Assembly: GCA_017540385.1 (NCBI GenBank)
Contig: JAFYBD010000032.1
Location: 1 to 7,984, forward strand
Direction of reading: 5' to 3'
DNA length: 7,984 bases
From: Lentisphaeria bacterium
Lineage (GTDB): Bacteria; Verrucomicrobiota; Lentisphaeria; Victivallales; UBA1829
Under the pieces are notes generated by a model. That model was not told the origin of the DNA and ran no database searches. It saw only the letters and a list, made by a program, of their open reading frames with translations. The translations under genes and the position numbers were made by a program. Of the stretch, positions 1 through 6,314 are shown in pieces; position 1 is the first letter of the stretch; each line of letters begins with the position of its first letter.

Positions 1-81
1 CGAACGTGTGAGGATGGAGAGGATGGCCGCCGGCGGTTCGTGGCGCGGAGGCCGGGATGAAATCGTAAAATACGACTTTAT

Positions 82-110
82 AATCTACATCCCCCGGAGC
101 GGTTCGTCAA
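82..110 (-). promoter_or_regulatory. Possible leftward sigma70-type promoter
   Basis: Read on the minus strand, TTGACG (105-110) is followed after exactly 17 nt by TAGATT (82-87), giving 5/6 and 4/6 matches to the -35 and -10 consensus. The 13-bp inverted repeat TCGTA-AAA-TACGA (63-75) lies just downstream, where an operator could sit. No minus-strand ATG, GTG or TTG start appears between here and the left edge, so any gene served begins outside the window. This is weak evidence resting on pattern matching alone. Confidence 0.3.
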
Positions 111-135
111 GCGCAAAACACTGTTTCGAGCGCTC

Positions 136-188
136 TTTTTCGCGATTTTTCCGCGCGGTGAAAAACTTTTCATGTTTTTTGTCGTTTT
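136..188 (+). promoter_or_regulatory. Phased A/T tracts upstream of the decarboxylase promoter
   Basis: Runs of T or A occur at 136-140, 146-150, 161-165, 167-170, 175-180 and 185-188. Their centres are mostly 9-10 bp apart, or twice that, matching the DNA helical repeat. Such phasing is known to cause intrinsic curvature. The tracts stop about 14 bp before the -35 element at 202, where an UP element or curved activator DNA would act. A perfect inverted repeat, TGAAAA-AC-TTTTCA, is embedded at 159-172. Function is inferred. Confidence 0.35.
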
Positions 189-191
189 GCC

Positions 192-230
192 CGGAAACGC
201 GTTTGCATGATGGCGGAAACGTGGTACATT
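192..230 (+). promoter_or_regulatory. Promoter of the decarboxylase gene
   Basis: TTGCAT (203-208) or TTTGCA (202-207) stands 16-17 nt before TACATT (225-230), a plausible -35/-10 pair that would start transcription near 237. The block also has two direct repeats, CGGAAACGCG (192-201) and CGGAAACGTG (214-223), offset by 22 bp. The same arrangement of CGGAAA, CGTTTGCA, a second GAAAAC-type element and TACATT is found upstream of the double-MarR gene (6315-6355). That recurrence makes a real functional element more likely than the individual box scores do. Confidence 0.55.
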
Positions 231-245
231 TGTAGTATCATTCAC

Positions 246-309
246 GACGGTTGATCTCCCTGCCGAAAAAGAACCTGACCCTGCGCCGTTTCCGTAATCA
301 ACTGCCGTC
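246..309 (+). promoter_or_regulatory. Foldable 5' leader of the decarboxylase mRNA
   Basis: GACGGTTGAT (246-255) can pair with ATCAAC (297-302) plus CGTC (306-309). This makes a 10-bp stem with one 3-nt bulge, closing a 41-nt loop. From a start near 237 the leader to the ATG at 396 would be about 160 nt, long for a simple 5' UTR. A second possible pairing is GGGCG (322-326) with CGCCC (351-355), close to the alternative ATG at 348. I recognise no known riboswitch class. Structured leaders are known for some polyamine genes, but a link here is speculation. Confidence 0.25.
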
Positions 310-395
310 CCATCGAGGCCCGGGCGTCCCACGCTCCGGAAGGCATCATGCGCCCAGGCGGCGCTTCACAATCAACAGAAGGATCCGGCAAACAA

Positions 396-1562
396 ATGGC
401 CACGGATGTTTTCGAGTATTACAGTCACGACGACTGGTCGCTGATGAAGGCGGAAATGGACCGCCACGAGACCCCGTTCCTGGTCGTGAACCTGAACATC
501 GTCCGGCGCAACTACGAGGCGCTGCGGAGTCTGTACCCATTCGCCCACATCTACTACGCCGTGAAGGCCAACCCCGCGACCGAAGTGCTCACGCTCCTGC
601 GCGACCTGGGGTCCTGCTTCGACGTGGCGTCCGTGTACGAACTCGACATGATCCTGTCGCTCGGGGTCTCCCCCGACCGCATCAGCTACGGCAACACGAT
701 CAAGAAAGCCCGCGACATCGCCTACGCCTACCAGAAGGGCGTGCGGCTCTTCACCACCGACAGCGAGGGCGACATCCGCAACCTCGCGCAATACGCGCCG
801 GGCTCGCGCGTGGCATGCCGCATCCTCACCGAGGGCGGCGACACGGCGGAATGGCCGCTTTCGCGCAAGTTCGGCTGTCACCCCGACCTCGCGATCTCGC
901 TCATCATGCTGTCGAAGGAACTCGGACTCAACCCCTGCGGCGTGTCGTTCCACGTGGGCTCCCAGCAGCGCGACATCGGCGCGTGGGACTCCGCGATCTC
1001 GAAAGTCCGCTACATCTTCGACTACCTGAAGACGCAGGGACTGGAACTGAACCTCGTGAACATGGGCGGCGGATTCCCCGTGAAGTACATTTCGAAGACC
1101 AGCCGGCCCGACGTGTACGCCGAGGAGATCACGCGTTATCTGAAGGAGGACTTCGAGGACGGGCTCCCGGAGATCATCCTGGAGCCGGGGCGTTCGCTGG
1201 TGGCGGAGTCCGGCGTGCTCGTGACCGAGGTCGTGCTCGTCTCGAAGAAATCGAACGTCGGCGTGGACCGCTGGGTCTACCTCGACACCGGGCTCTTCAA
1301 CGGCCTCGTCGAGACCATCGGCGAGAGCATCAAGTACCCGATCTGGAGCGACGCGCAGGGCAAATGCTCCGACGTCTTCATCCTCGCCGGTCCCACCTGC
1401 GACAGCCAGGACATCATGTACGAGAAGTTCCGCAATCCGCTGCCGGCGGAGATCAAGCCCGGCGACCGCGTGTACTGGCTGACCACCGGGGCGTACACGG
1501 CGAGCTACTGCTCCGTCTGCTTCAACGGATTCCCGCCGCTGAAGACGTATTTCGTAAAATAA
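396..1562 (+). CDS. Type III PLP-dependent ornithine (or lysine) decarboxylase
   Basis: This gene encodes a 388-residue cytosolic enzyme that removes CO2 from L-ornithine, and possibly lysine, to give putrescine or cadaverine for polyamine synthesis. It has the alanine-racemase-fold N-terminal barrel and C-terminal beta domain of the family. YAVKANP carries the PLP lysine K57. HVGSQ (186-190, His stacking on PLP), GGGFP (224-228) and EPGR (263-266, phosphate/pyridine contacts) follow. GPTCDSQD (332-339) supplies the catalytic Cys335 and substrate-binding Asp336. FNGF is at 376-379. The length matches bacterial type III enzymes of about 390 residues. The start at 396 is chosen because family similarity begins about here and AGAAGGA lies 12 nt upstream. 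ATG 348, preceded by GGAAGG, would add 16 residues and cannot be excluded. All key residues are present. Ornithine versus lysine preference cannot be settled by reading. Confidence 0.93.
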   Translation: MATDVFEYYSHDDWSLMKAEMDRHETPFLVVNLNIVRRNYEALRSLYPFAHIYYAVKANPATEVLTLLRDLGSCFDVASVYELDMILSLGVSPDRISYGNTIKKARDIAYAYQKGVRLFTTDSEGDIRNLAQYAPGSRVACRILTEGGDTAEWPLSRKFGCHPDLAISLIMLSKELGLNPCGVSFHVGSQQRDIGAWDSAISKVRYIFDYLKTQGLELNLVNMGGGFPVKYISKTSRPDVYAEEITRYLKEDFEDGLPEIILEPGRSLVAESGVLVTEVVLVSKKSNVGVDRWVYLDTGLFNGLVETIGESIKYPIWSDAQGKCSDVFILAGPTCDSQDIMYEKFRNPLPAEIKPGDRVYWLTTGAYTASYCSVCFNGFPPLKTYFVK

Positions 1563-1583
1563 CAGCCATCACGTATAAACGAA

Positions 1584-1615
1584 GGGGCCGCCGCGGAATA
1601 GTCCGTGACGGCCCC
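1584..1615. terminator. Hairpin between convergent decarboxylase and xylanase genes
   Basis: GGGGCCG (1584-1590) pairs with CGGCCCC (1609-1615). After one c/a mismatch, CGCGGA (1592-1597) pairs with TCCGTG (1602-1607) around the loop ATAG. The hairpin lies 21 nt past the decarboxylase stop and 35 nt past the xylanase stop. On the minus strand it is followed by TTCGTTTATA and on the plus strand by a weaker GAATCGTTT. It probably ends both transcripts, more effectively for the xylanase, but neither side has a clean U run. Confidence 0.6.
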
Positions 1616-1650
1616 GAATCGTTTCCGGCATGACGCCGATCAGCAGAGGA

Positions 1651-2802
1651 TCACGGCATTTTGCCGGTTTTGGCGCTCCTGGCGGCGTTCGGCTGCTTGA
1701 GGTTGACGAGCGCGTCGTAGCACGGCTTCGCCTTCAGCTGGCGGTCGAAGAGCAGCGGGTGGTTCGTGCGTCCGCGCACGGGGAACCCGTTCAGCCAGCT
1801 GGTGCCGTCGTCGAGACCCCAGACGGTCACGGAGTACATGACCTTGCTGTGCTTCAGGAAGACCTTGAAGATGTCGACGTAGCGGTCCGCGAGCTTCTTC
1901 GAGACGTCGTCCGGGAGGCCCTTCGTGTACGGGTTGTTTTTCTCCTGGTATTCCTGCGTCTGGGAGATGTCCGCGGTGACCCGGCCGTTGGAACGCGGCA
2001 GGACGTCGATGTCCATCTCGGTGACCATGACCATCACGCCAGCGTCGGCATAGACCTTGATGGCCTCCTCGATCTGTTTCGAGGACGGGAAGTCGATCAG
2101 ATAGTGTCCCTGCATGCCGACCGCGTCGATGAGGCCCTTCTTCTTCAGCTCCTTCGCGAGCTTGGCGATGCCGTCGCGCTTCGAGGGCGTGTCGGCGTTG
2201 TAGTCGTTGTAGACGAGCTTGGCGGAGGGATCGGCGGCGCGCGCGAACTCGAACGCCTTCTCGATGAAGTCGTCGCCGACGATGCGTTTCCACTGCGAAT
2301 TGCGGAGCGTGCCGTCCTCGTTGAACGCCTCGTTCACCACGTCCCAGGCGTCGATCTTGCCCTTGTAACGCTTCATGATCGTCTCGATATGGTTCTTCAT
2401 GCGTTTCAGCACGAGATCGCGCGAGGCAGGCTTGCCGTCCTTGTCCTCGAAGACCCAGCGGGGCGTCTGGCTGTGCCAGATGAGCGTGTGGCCGTGGATT
2501 TTGATCTTGTTCTTCTGCGCGTACTTCACGAGATCGTCGGCGGGTCCCCAGTTGAACTGGCCTTCCTGCGGCTCCATGCCGTCCCACTTCATGAGGTTCT
2601 CCGGCGTGAGGCAGTTGAACTGCGAAGCCGCGAGTTCGGCGCGCGCCTTGTCGCGTTCGCTGGTGACCTGCTGGGGCAGGGCGACCCCGATGAGGAAGTC
2701 GTCTTCGTAGAGCTTGCCGAGGTTCGTTTTCGGCGTGTCGGCGGCGAAGAGCGCGGAGACGGACGCCGCGGCTGCGAGCACGATCAAAGCTTTTTTCATC
2801 AT
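1651..2802 (-). CDS. Secreted GH10 endo-1,4-beta-xylanase
   Basis: This gene encodes a 383-residue glycoside hydrolase of family GH10, which cleaves internal beta-1,4 bonds of xylan with retention of configuration. A signal peptide covers residues 1-20 (MKK, then a hydrophobic stretch, ending ALFA before ADT), so the enzyme is exported to the periplasm, cell surface or medium. The catalytic TIM barrel fills almost all the rest. Visible GH10 marks are LTPENLMKW (65-73), HTLIWHSQTP (105-114), WDVVNEAF with acid/base Glu158, TEMDIDV with nucleophile Glu262, and VTVWGLDD (325-332). There is no carbohydrate-binding module or dockerin. The start is the ATGATG at 2802, with AAAGGAA (2810-2816) 7 nt upstream and the signal peptide directly following. 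The upstream in-frame ATG at 2931 would put 43 unrelated residues before it. The gene stands alone with its own promoter. Confidence 0.95.
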   Translation of the reverse strand: MMKKALIVLAAAASVSALFAADTPKTNLGKLYEDDFLIGVALPQQVTSERDKARAELAASQFNCLTPENLMKWDGMEPQEGQFNWGPADDLVKYAQKNKIKIHGHTLIWHSQTPRWVFEDKDGKPASRDLVLKRMKNHIETIMKRYKGKIDAWDVVNEAFNEDGTLRNSQWKRIVGDDFIEKAFEFARAADPSAKLVYNDYNADTPSKRDGIAKLAKELKKKGLIDAVGMQGHYLIDFPSSKQIEEAIKVYADAGVMVMVTEMDIDVLPRSNGRVTADISQTQEYQEKNNPYTKGLPDDVSKKLADRYVDIFKVFLKHSKVMYSVTVWGLDDGTSWLNGFPVRGRTNHPLLFDRQLKAKPCYDALVNLKQPNAARSAKTGKMP

Positions 2803-2870
2803 GGACCGGTTCCTTTCATTTGGTGCATGTGGGGGGTTGAAGGAATCAGAGAAGAACTCTGTTTTGCGAT

Positions 2871-2899
2871 AGTATAGCCTTTTTCCGGACGAAAAGCAA
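2871..2899 (-). promoter_or_regulatory. Promoter of the xylanase gene
   Basis: On the minus strand TTGCTT (2894-2899) is followed after 17 nt by TATACT (2871-2876), a good sigma70-type pair. It predicts a start near 2864 and a leader of about 60 nt up to the ribosome site. The spacer has GGAAA a few bases before the -10, also seen in the decarboxylase and, as GAAAA, in the MarR promoter. Confidence 0.6.
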
Positions 2900-2901
2900 G
2901 C

Positions 2902-2922
2902 GCCGAACGCGTTTTTTTCGGC
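2902..2922. repeat. Inverted repeat abutting the xylanase -35 box
   Basis: GCCGAA (2902-2907) and TTCGGC (2917-2922) are perfect 6-bp arms around a 9-nt centre. They begin two bases upstream of the -35 element (2894-2899). This is a natural place for a regulator controlling the xylanase, such as a substrate-responsive activator or repressor. It could also form a small hairpin. No binding protein can be named. Confidence 0.35.
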
Positions 2923-2948
2923 AGAAATCACGCTTCCTGAACGGTTTC

Positions 2949-2964
2949 GGAGTTAATTAACCCC
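2949..2964. repeat. GTTAATTAAC palindrome upstream of the xylanase promoter
   Basis: GTTAATTAAC (2952-2961) is a perfect 10-bp palindrome. It extends to GG-a-GTTAATTAAC-c-CC with one mismatched pair (2949-2964). It lies about 50 bp upstream of the xylanase -35 box and 12 bp before the A run of the HIT terminator. A symmetric AT-rich core in a GC-rich genome is a reasonable operator candidate, but this is inference. Confidence 0.35.
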
Positions 2965-2975
2965 TTTCCGGACGC

Positions 2976-3010
2976 AAAAAAACGCCCCGGGACGGAGCCG
3001 TGCCGGGGCG
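2976..3010 (-). terminator. Rho-independent terminator of the kinase-regulator-HIT operon
   Basis: Read on the minus strand, CGCCCCGG (3003-3010) pairs perfectly with CCGGGGCG (2983-2990). Three to four further pairs form inside (ACG with CGT), and seven T residues follow (2976-2982). The hairpin lies 33 nt past the HIT stop codon. This is the clearest terminator in the window and sets the end of the leftward operon. Confidence 0.92.
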
Positions 3011-3043
3011 GGTATGACGATGAAACAACGGGGCAGCGTGGGC

Positions 3044-3559
3044 TCATCCGCCGTGTTTCGCGGGATCGTCGTTCGCGAGCGGGGACTTGTATTCCGGAGA
3101 ACACGCTGCTTCGTTGGCGGCGAGCTCGGAATCGTCGCGCTCGAGTTTGAAGCGCTCTTTGATCTTTTCGCAGAGTTCGACGCGCTTTTCCTCGGACTCG
3201 TACTTCAGCTGACGCCAGTTCCAGTGAAAATCGTCGTCGGCCCAGCGGGGGACGATGTGCAGATGCGCGTGCATGACCACCTGACCGGCCACGGTGCCGT
3301 CGGAGAGGTGGAAATTGAAGCCGTCGGCGTCGAGGCCGTGGCGCATGGCCGCGCCGATGCGGGCGCCCACGTGGAACATCCGTCCGGCGGTCTCCTCGGG
3401 GATGGTGGCGACGCTGGTGTGGTGTTCCTTCGGGATCACGAGCACGTGCCCGTAGTTGATCGGGAAGAGGTCGAGGAACGCGAGCACGAGGTCGTCCTCG
3501 TAGACTTTGACGGACGGGACCTCGCCTTCGACGATGCGGCAGAAGAGACAGTCTTTCAT
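3044..3559 (-). CDS. HIT-family (histidine triad) nucleotide-binding hydrolase
   Basis: This gene encodes a 171-residue cytosolic protein. The core (about residues 1-140) has the family layout: CLFC (4-7, a likely zinc-binding CxxC), YEDDLVLAFLD (20-30), INYGHVLVIPKEHH (34-47) and the triad HAHLHIVPR (97-105) with its nucleotide-phosphate histidines. Members of the HINT/Fhit superfamily hydrolyse or transfer nucleotides, for example AMP-lysine type phosphoramidates or dinucleoside polyphosphates; the substrate here is unknown. Residues from about 143 on form a polar, probably disordered tail longer than in minimal HIT proteins of about 110-140 residues. The start at 3559 has AAAGG (3567-3571) 7 nt upstream. 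It begins 26 nt after the regulator gene ends and is followed by a strong terminator, so it is most likely the last gene of the kinase operon. A direct role in the signalling pathway is not shown. Confidence 0.92.
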   Translation of the reverse strand: MKDCLFCRIVEGEVPSVKVYEDDLVLAFLDLFPINYGHVLVIPKEHHTSVATIPEETAGRMFHVGARIGAAMRHGLDADGFNFHLSDGTVAGQVVMHAHLHIVPRWADDDFHWNWRQLKYESEEKRVELCEKIKERFKLERDDSELAANEAACSPEYKSPLANDDPAKHGG

Positions 3560-3585
3560 GGGGTTGCCTTTCTTGGTGTGAATGG

Positions 3586-4953
3586 TTATTCGATATTGTA
3601 GAGATTGAGCTTGCGGTGAAGGGTGCGCCTGCTGATGCCGAGTTTTTCGGCGGCGCGGCTGCGGTTGCCTCCGCACTCGTTCAGGGCGCGTTCGATGAGC
3701 ACGCGTTCGTTCTGTTCGAGGTCGCAGGACGGCGCGGCGAGGACGTTCCTCGTGATCCCGGGGGAGGAGGATTCGCGGATGTTCATGGGGACGTTTTCGA
3801 GTCCGATCTCGCCGGTGCGGCAGAGGACGACCATGTTCTCCACGCAGTTGCGGAGTTCGCGGATGTTGCCGGGCCATTTCGCGGCGCAGAGGGCGGCCAT
3901 GGCGGGCTCGGAGATGGTCATGTCGCCCTTGCCGTTCTCCTCGGCGATCCGGGACAGGAATCCGCGCACGAGGATCGGGATGTCCGAGGTGCGTTCGCGG
4001 AGCGGCGGGATCAGGATCTTGACCACGTTCAGGCGGTAGTAGAGGTCTTCGCGGAACGTTCCGGAGGCGACCATCTGCTCGAGGTCGCGGTTCGTCGCGG
4101 AGACGATCCGGACGTCCACGGAGATGTTCTGCGTGCCGCCGACGCGCTCGAAGGAACGCGTTTCGAGCACGCGGAGGAGCTTCACCTGGACGGGGAGCGG
4201 GACCTCGCCGATCTCGTCGAGGAAGATCGTGCCGCCGTCGGCTTTCTCGAAGAATCCCTTGTGCTGTTCGACCGCGCCGGTGAACGCGCCTTTTTCGTGT
4301 CCGAAGAGTTCGCTCTCGAAGAGCGTCTCCGGGATGGCCGCGCAGTGGATCGCGACGAAATCGCCCTTGCGTCCGCTGAGTTCGTGGAGCGCGCGGGCGA
4401 CCAGCTCCTTGCCGGTTCCGCTTTCGCCCTGGATGAGCACGCTGGACCGGGTCGGCGCGACCTGCCGGACGGTATCCATGACCTGACGGATCGCCGGGGA
4501 GTCGCCGAGGATGTGTGGGACCGCCTGGCGCGACTCGTCGAGCTTGCGTTTGAGCTCGGCATTTTCTGATTTGATGTTGCGCGTCTCGAGGGCGCGCCTG
4601 ATGCGGAGTTCGAGCTGGTCGATGTCGACCGGCTTCGTCACGAAGTCGAACGCGCCGAGTTTCATGGCTTCGACGGCGGTGTCGATGGAGCCGTAGGCCG
4701 TGAAGAGGATGCACGGCGGGGGATCGGGGAGCGAGAGCGTCTTCTTCAGCACGTCGAAACCGCCGGCTCCGGGCATCCTGATGTCGGTCAGGACGAGGTC
4801 GTAGGCGTTGCGCGACAGCAGATTCACGCCGACCTGGCCGTCTTCGGCCGTGGTCACGTCGTATTCGGAGCGGAGAAACCGTGCGAGGACTTCGCGGGAG
4901 CCGCGTTCGTCGTCGACGATGAGGATGGAGGGTTTGGATGGGGTCCTGGTCAT
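3586..4953 (-). CDS. NtrC-family sigma54-dependent response regulator
   Basis: This gene encodes a 455-residue transcription activator. The receiver domain (about 9-122) has the acidic pocket D14/D15, phospho-acceptor D57 in LTDIRMP, T85 and K107. The central AAA+ domain (about 147-385) has Walker A GESGTGKE (176-183), the sigma54-contacting loop GAFTGA (222-227), Walker B GTIFLDEIGE (241-250), the sensor I region SATNRD (285-290), and FREDLYYRLNV (300-310) followed by PPLRER (316-321). A Fis-type helix-turn-helix (about 416-452) ends the protein. All functional motifs are intact, so it should activate sigma54 promoters once phosphorylated by the kinase encoded just upstream. The ATG overlaps the kinase stop as ATGA, which implies coupled translation, with AAGGAAAG (4963-4970) inside the kinase end. 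I saw no -24/-12 sigma54 promoter in the intergenic regions here, so its targets probably lie elsewhere. Confidence 0.96.
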   Translation of the reverse strand: MTRTPSKPSILIVDDERGSREVLARFLRSEYDVTTAEDGQVGVNLLSRNAYDLVLTDIRMPGAGGFDVLKKTLSLPDPPPCILFTAYGSIDTAVEAMKLGAFDFVTKPVDIDQLELRIRRALETRNIKSENAELKRKLDESRQAVPHILGDSPAIRQVMDTVRQVAPTRSSVLIQGESGTGKELVARALHELSGRKGDFVAIHCAAIPETLFESELFGHEKGAFTGAVEQHKGFFEKADGGTIFLDEIGEVPLPVQVKLLRVLETRSFERVGGTQNISVDVRIVSATNRDLEQMVASGTFREDLYYRLNVVKILIPPLRERTSDIPILVRGFLSRIAEENGKGDMTISEPAMAALCAAKWPGNIRELRNCVENMVVLCRTGEIGLENVPMNIRESSSPGITRNVLAAPSCDLEQNERVLIERALNECGGNRSRAAEKLGISRRTLHRKLNLYNIE

Positions 4954-6140
4954 TCCGGTTGTCTTTCCTTGGTGGGGAGCTGTTTGCGTTCGTCGGGAGC
5001 GGGCAGTCCGCGCACCAGGCGGACCCGGCGCGGCAGGCTGATCGTGAACGTGGTCCCGACGTTTTCCCGGCTGTCGACGGCGAGCGCACCGCCGTGCTCG
5101 CGGACGATGCGCTCCACGATCATGAGTCCGAGGCCGGTCCCGGCGTTCTTCGTGGTGAAGAACGGCTTGAATATCTTCTGCATGTTTTCGGGCTTGATGC
5201 CGCATCCGCTGTCGGATACGGAGAGCATCACGAAGGCGTCGTCGGCGGTGCAGCGGATCGTGAGGCTGCCGCCAGACGGCATCGCCTGCATGGCGTTCCG
5301 CACGAGGTTGTAGAACGCCTGCTTGAGCTGGCCGGGATCGCCGTTGACCTGGGGGACGTTCTCGCCCCAGTAGAATTCGAGCTGGATCTTCCGGTCCGTG
5401 ATCTCCTGTTTCATGAAGTTCAGCGACTCGAGCACGAGCGACTTCAGGTCGAGCGGCTCGAAGACGGGCTTGCCGGGCCGGAGCGCGTGCAGGAACTGGT
5501 TGATGATCGCGTCGAGGCGTTCGACCTCGGCGCGGGCCTCGTCGACCTCCTGGGCGGCGTCCGCCACGTCGGGCTCGGGGCGCTTCAGCAGGCGCTGGAG
5601 CATCTGGAGATGCAGATAGAGGCTGTTCAGGGGATTTCCGATTTCGTGCGCGACCTCCGCGGCGAGCATGGAGATTGCCTTGCCGCGCTCGGACTCGACC
5701 TCGCTTGCGGCGCGTTCCATGGTGGCCGTTATATCGTTGAGGATCAGGGCGTACGGCGCGTCCGCGCGGTCGATTGGCAGCGCATACATCTGCACGATGC
5801 GGTGTTCGGGATAGGTGAGCTCGAGCTCCTGCCGCATCGACTTTCTGCTGCCGAGTTTGGAATCCGCGAGCAGGAGGTCGAGATTGAGCCCGGGCAGGAG
5901 CTTTTCGACGGGGATGGACGCGAGCTTGTCCGGGAGACCGAGGAATTCCTTCGCGGCGGCGTTGTGGTAGAGGATGGTATGCGCCGACGAGATCACAAGG
6001 ATGGCTTCCTGGAGGCTGTCGAAGAGGGAATCCAGGAATCGGTGTTCCTTGGAGAGCATCTGGATGAAATTCTGAAGATTGACCTCGTCGAGTTCGCCGA
6101 TGCGGTCGATGACGCGGTCCTTCATGTTTTTGGGACTCAT
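4950..6140 (-). CDS. Cytosolic PAS-domain sensor histidine kinase
   Basis: This gene encodes a 396-residue NtrB-like kinase with no membrane segment or signal peptide, so it senses an internal signal. A short N-terminal helical part (1-35) precedes a PAS-like domain (about 36-140, with FDSLQEAILVI and NAAAKEFLGLP). The dimerisation and phospho-acceptor domain has H165 in AHEIGNPLNSL. The ATPase domain has an N box with N278 and N282 (YNLVRNAMQAM), G1 DSGCGI (310-315), F box IFKPFFTTK (323-331) and G2 GTGLGL (334-339). After about residue 372 a basic, polar tail follows. The start at 6140 is supported by GAAGGAG (6146-6152) at 5 nt spacing. It is the first gene of the operon, and its 4-nt overlap with the regulator marks the two as a cognate pair. 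The signal bound by the PAS domain cannot be told. Confidence 0.95.
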   Translation of the reverse strand: MSPKNMKDRVIDRIGELDEVNLQNFIQMLSKEHRFLDSLFDSLQEAILVISSAHTILYHNAAAKEFLGLPDKLASIPVEKLLPGLNLDLLLADSKLGSRKSMRQELELTYPEHRIVQMYALPIDRADAPYALILNDITATMERAASEVESERGKAISMLAAEVAHEIGNPLNSLYLHLQMLQRLLKRPEPDVADAAQEVDEARAEVERLDAIINQFLHALRPGKPVFEPLDLKSLVLESLNFMKQEITDRKIQLEFYWGENVPQVNGDPGQLKQAFYNLVRNAMQAMPSGGSLTIRCTADDAFVMLSVSDSGCGIKPENMQKIFKPFFTTKNAGTGLGLMIVERIVREHGGALAVDSRENVGTTFTISLPRRVRLVRGLPAPDERKQLPTKERQPE

Positions 6141-6163
6141 TGTGACTCCTTCGTTTCGCGGTT

Positions 6164-6174
6164 GTCGCTGCGAC
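6164..6174. repeat. Inverted repeat in the kinase operon leader
   Basis: GTCGC-T-GCGAC is a perfect 11-bp inverted repeat. It lies about 10-20 nt downstream of the transcription start predicted from the promoter at 6191-6219, and before the ribosome site at 6146-6152. Its position suits a roadblock repressor site. A small RNA hairpin is less likely with a 1-nt loop. No cognate regulator is known; the adjacent MarR-type protein is one candidate. Confidence 0.35.
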
Positions 6175-6190
6175 GTTTTGACACAGTACC

Positions 6191-6219
6191 AATATACACC
6201 CGCGGGAAACGAATGTCAA
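6191..6219 (-). promoter_or_regulatory. Near-consensus sigma70 promoter of the kinase operon
   Basis: On the minus strand a perfect TTGACA (6214-6219) stands 17 nt before TATATT (6191-6196), a 5/6 match to the -10 box. It predicts a start near 6184 and a 44-nt leader. This is the strongest promoter match in the window, so the two-component operon is probably transcribed by the housekeeping sigma factor, with regulation after that by phosphorylation or a repressor. Confidence 0.75.
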
Positions 6220-6277
6220 GCCGGGGTGCGCGTTATTTTCGCCGCGTGCTGAAACGTGACAGGATGTCCCACCCGGC

Positions 6278-6287
6278 GAACCGGTTC
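6278..6287. repeat. GAACCGGTTC palindrome in the divergent intergenic region
   Basis: This is a perfect 10-bp palindrome between the divergent kinase and MarR promoters, 37 bp before the conserved block of the MarR promoter. An 8-bp part, GAACCGGT, also occurs just before the xylanase start codon. It is a possible operator, but GC-rich palindromes of this length also arise by chance. Confidence 0.25.
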
Positions 6288-6314
6288 CGGGATCGCGGTT
6301 TTCCGGCGATATTT

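Larger units (their letters stand above)
1..395. other. Non-coding region upstream of the decarboxylase gene
   Basis: I see no convincing gene here. A frame open from the left edge ends at the TGA at 58-60, so the last 19 codons of an upstream rightward gene are possible, but nothing in that short peptide is recognisable. The rest is AT-richer than the genes and holds a possible leftward promoter (82-110), helically phased A/T tracts (136-188), a rightward promoter (202-230) and a foldable leader (246-309). There are also small inverted repeats: TCGTA-AAA-TACGA at 63-75 and TGAAAA-AC-TTTTCA at 159-172. The arrangement fits a divergent intergenic region. Confidence 0.6.

Noticed and set aside
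8..235. 75-codon open frame at the left edge
   Set aside because: Its composition changes abruptly at about 60, it runs through promoter-like AT-rich DNA, it has no ribosome site and shows no recognisable motif.
223..236. Possible sigma54 -24/-12 site before the decarboxylase (GG-N10-GT)
   Set aside because: Only the GG is in place. The -12 GC and the TTGC context are missing, while a -35/-10 pair explains the region better.
251..1633. 460-codon plus-strand open frame over the decarboxylase gene
   Set aside because: It has no ATG at its start (TTG at 251), is very rich in Arg, Pro, Gly and His, and lies in another frame of a gene with a full set of catalytic motifs. It is a high-GC shadow.
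1630..2877. 415-codon plus-strand open frame opposite the xylanase
   Set aside because: It is antisense to a complete GH10 enzyme with signal peptide and has low-complexity Val/Leu/Arg/Asp composition typical of reverse-strand shadows.
2803..2931. 43-residue N-terminal extension of the xylanase from the ATG at 2931
   Set aside because: It would cross the predicted promoter and bury the signal peptide. ATG 2802 has a well-spaced AAAGGAA and starts directly with MMKK.
3563..5089. In-frame extension of the HIT frame upstream to 5089
   Set aside because: It is an Arg/Pro-rich shadow of the NtrC-type regulator. HIT similarity and a ribosome site begin exactly at 3559.
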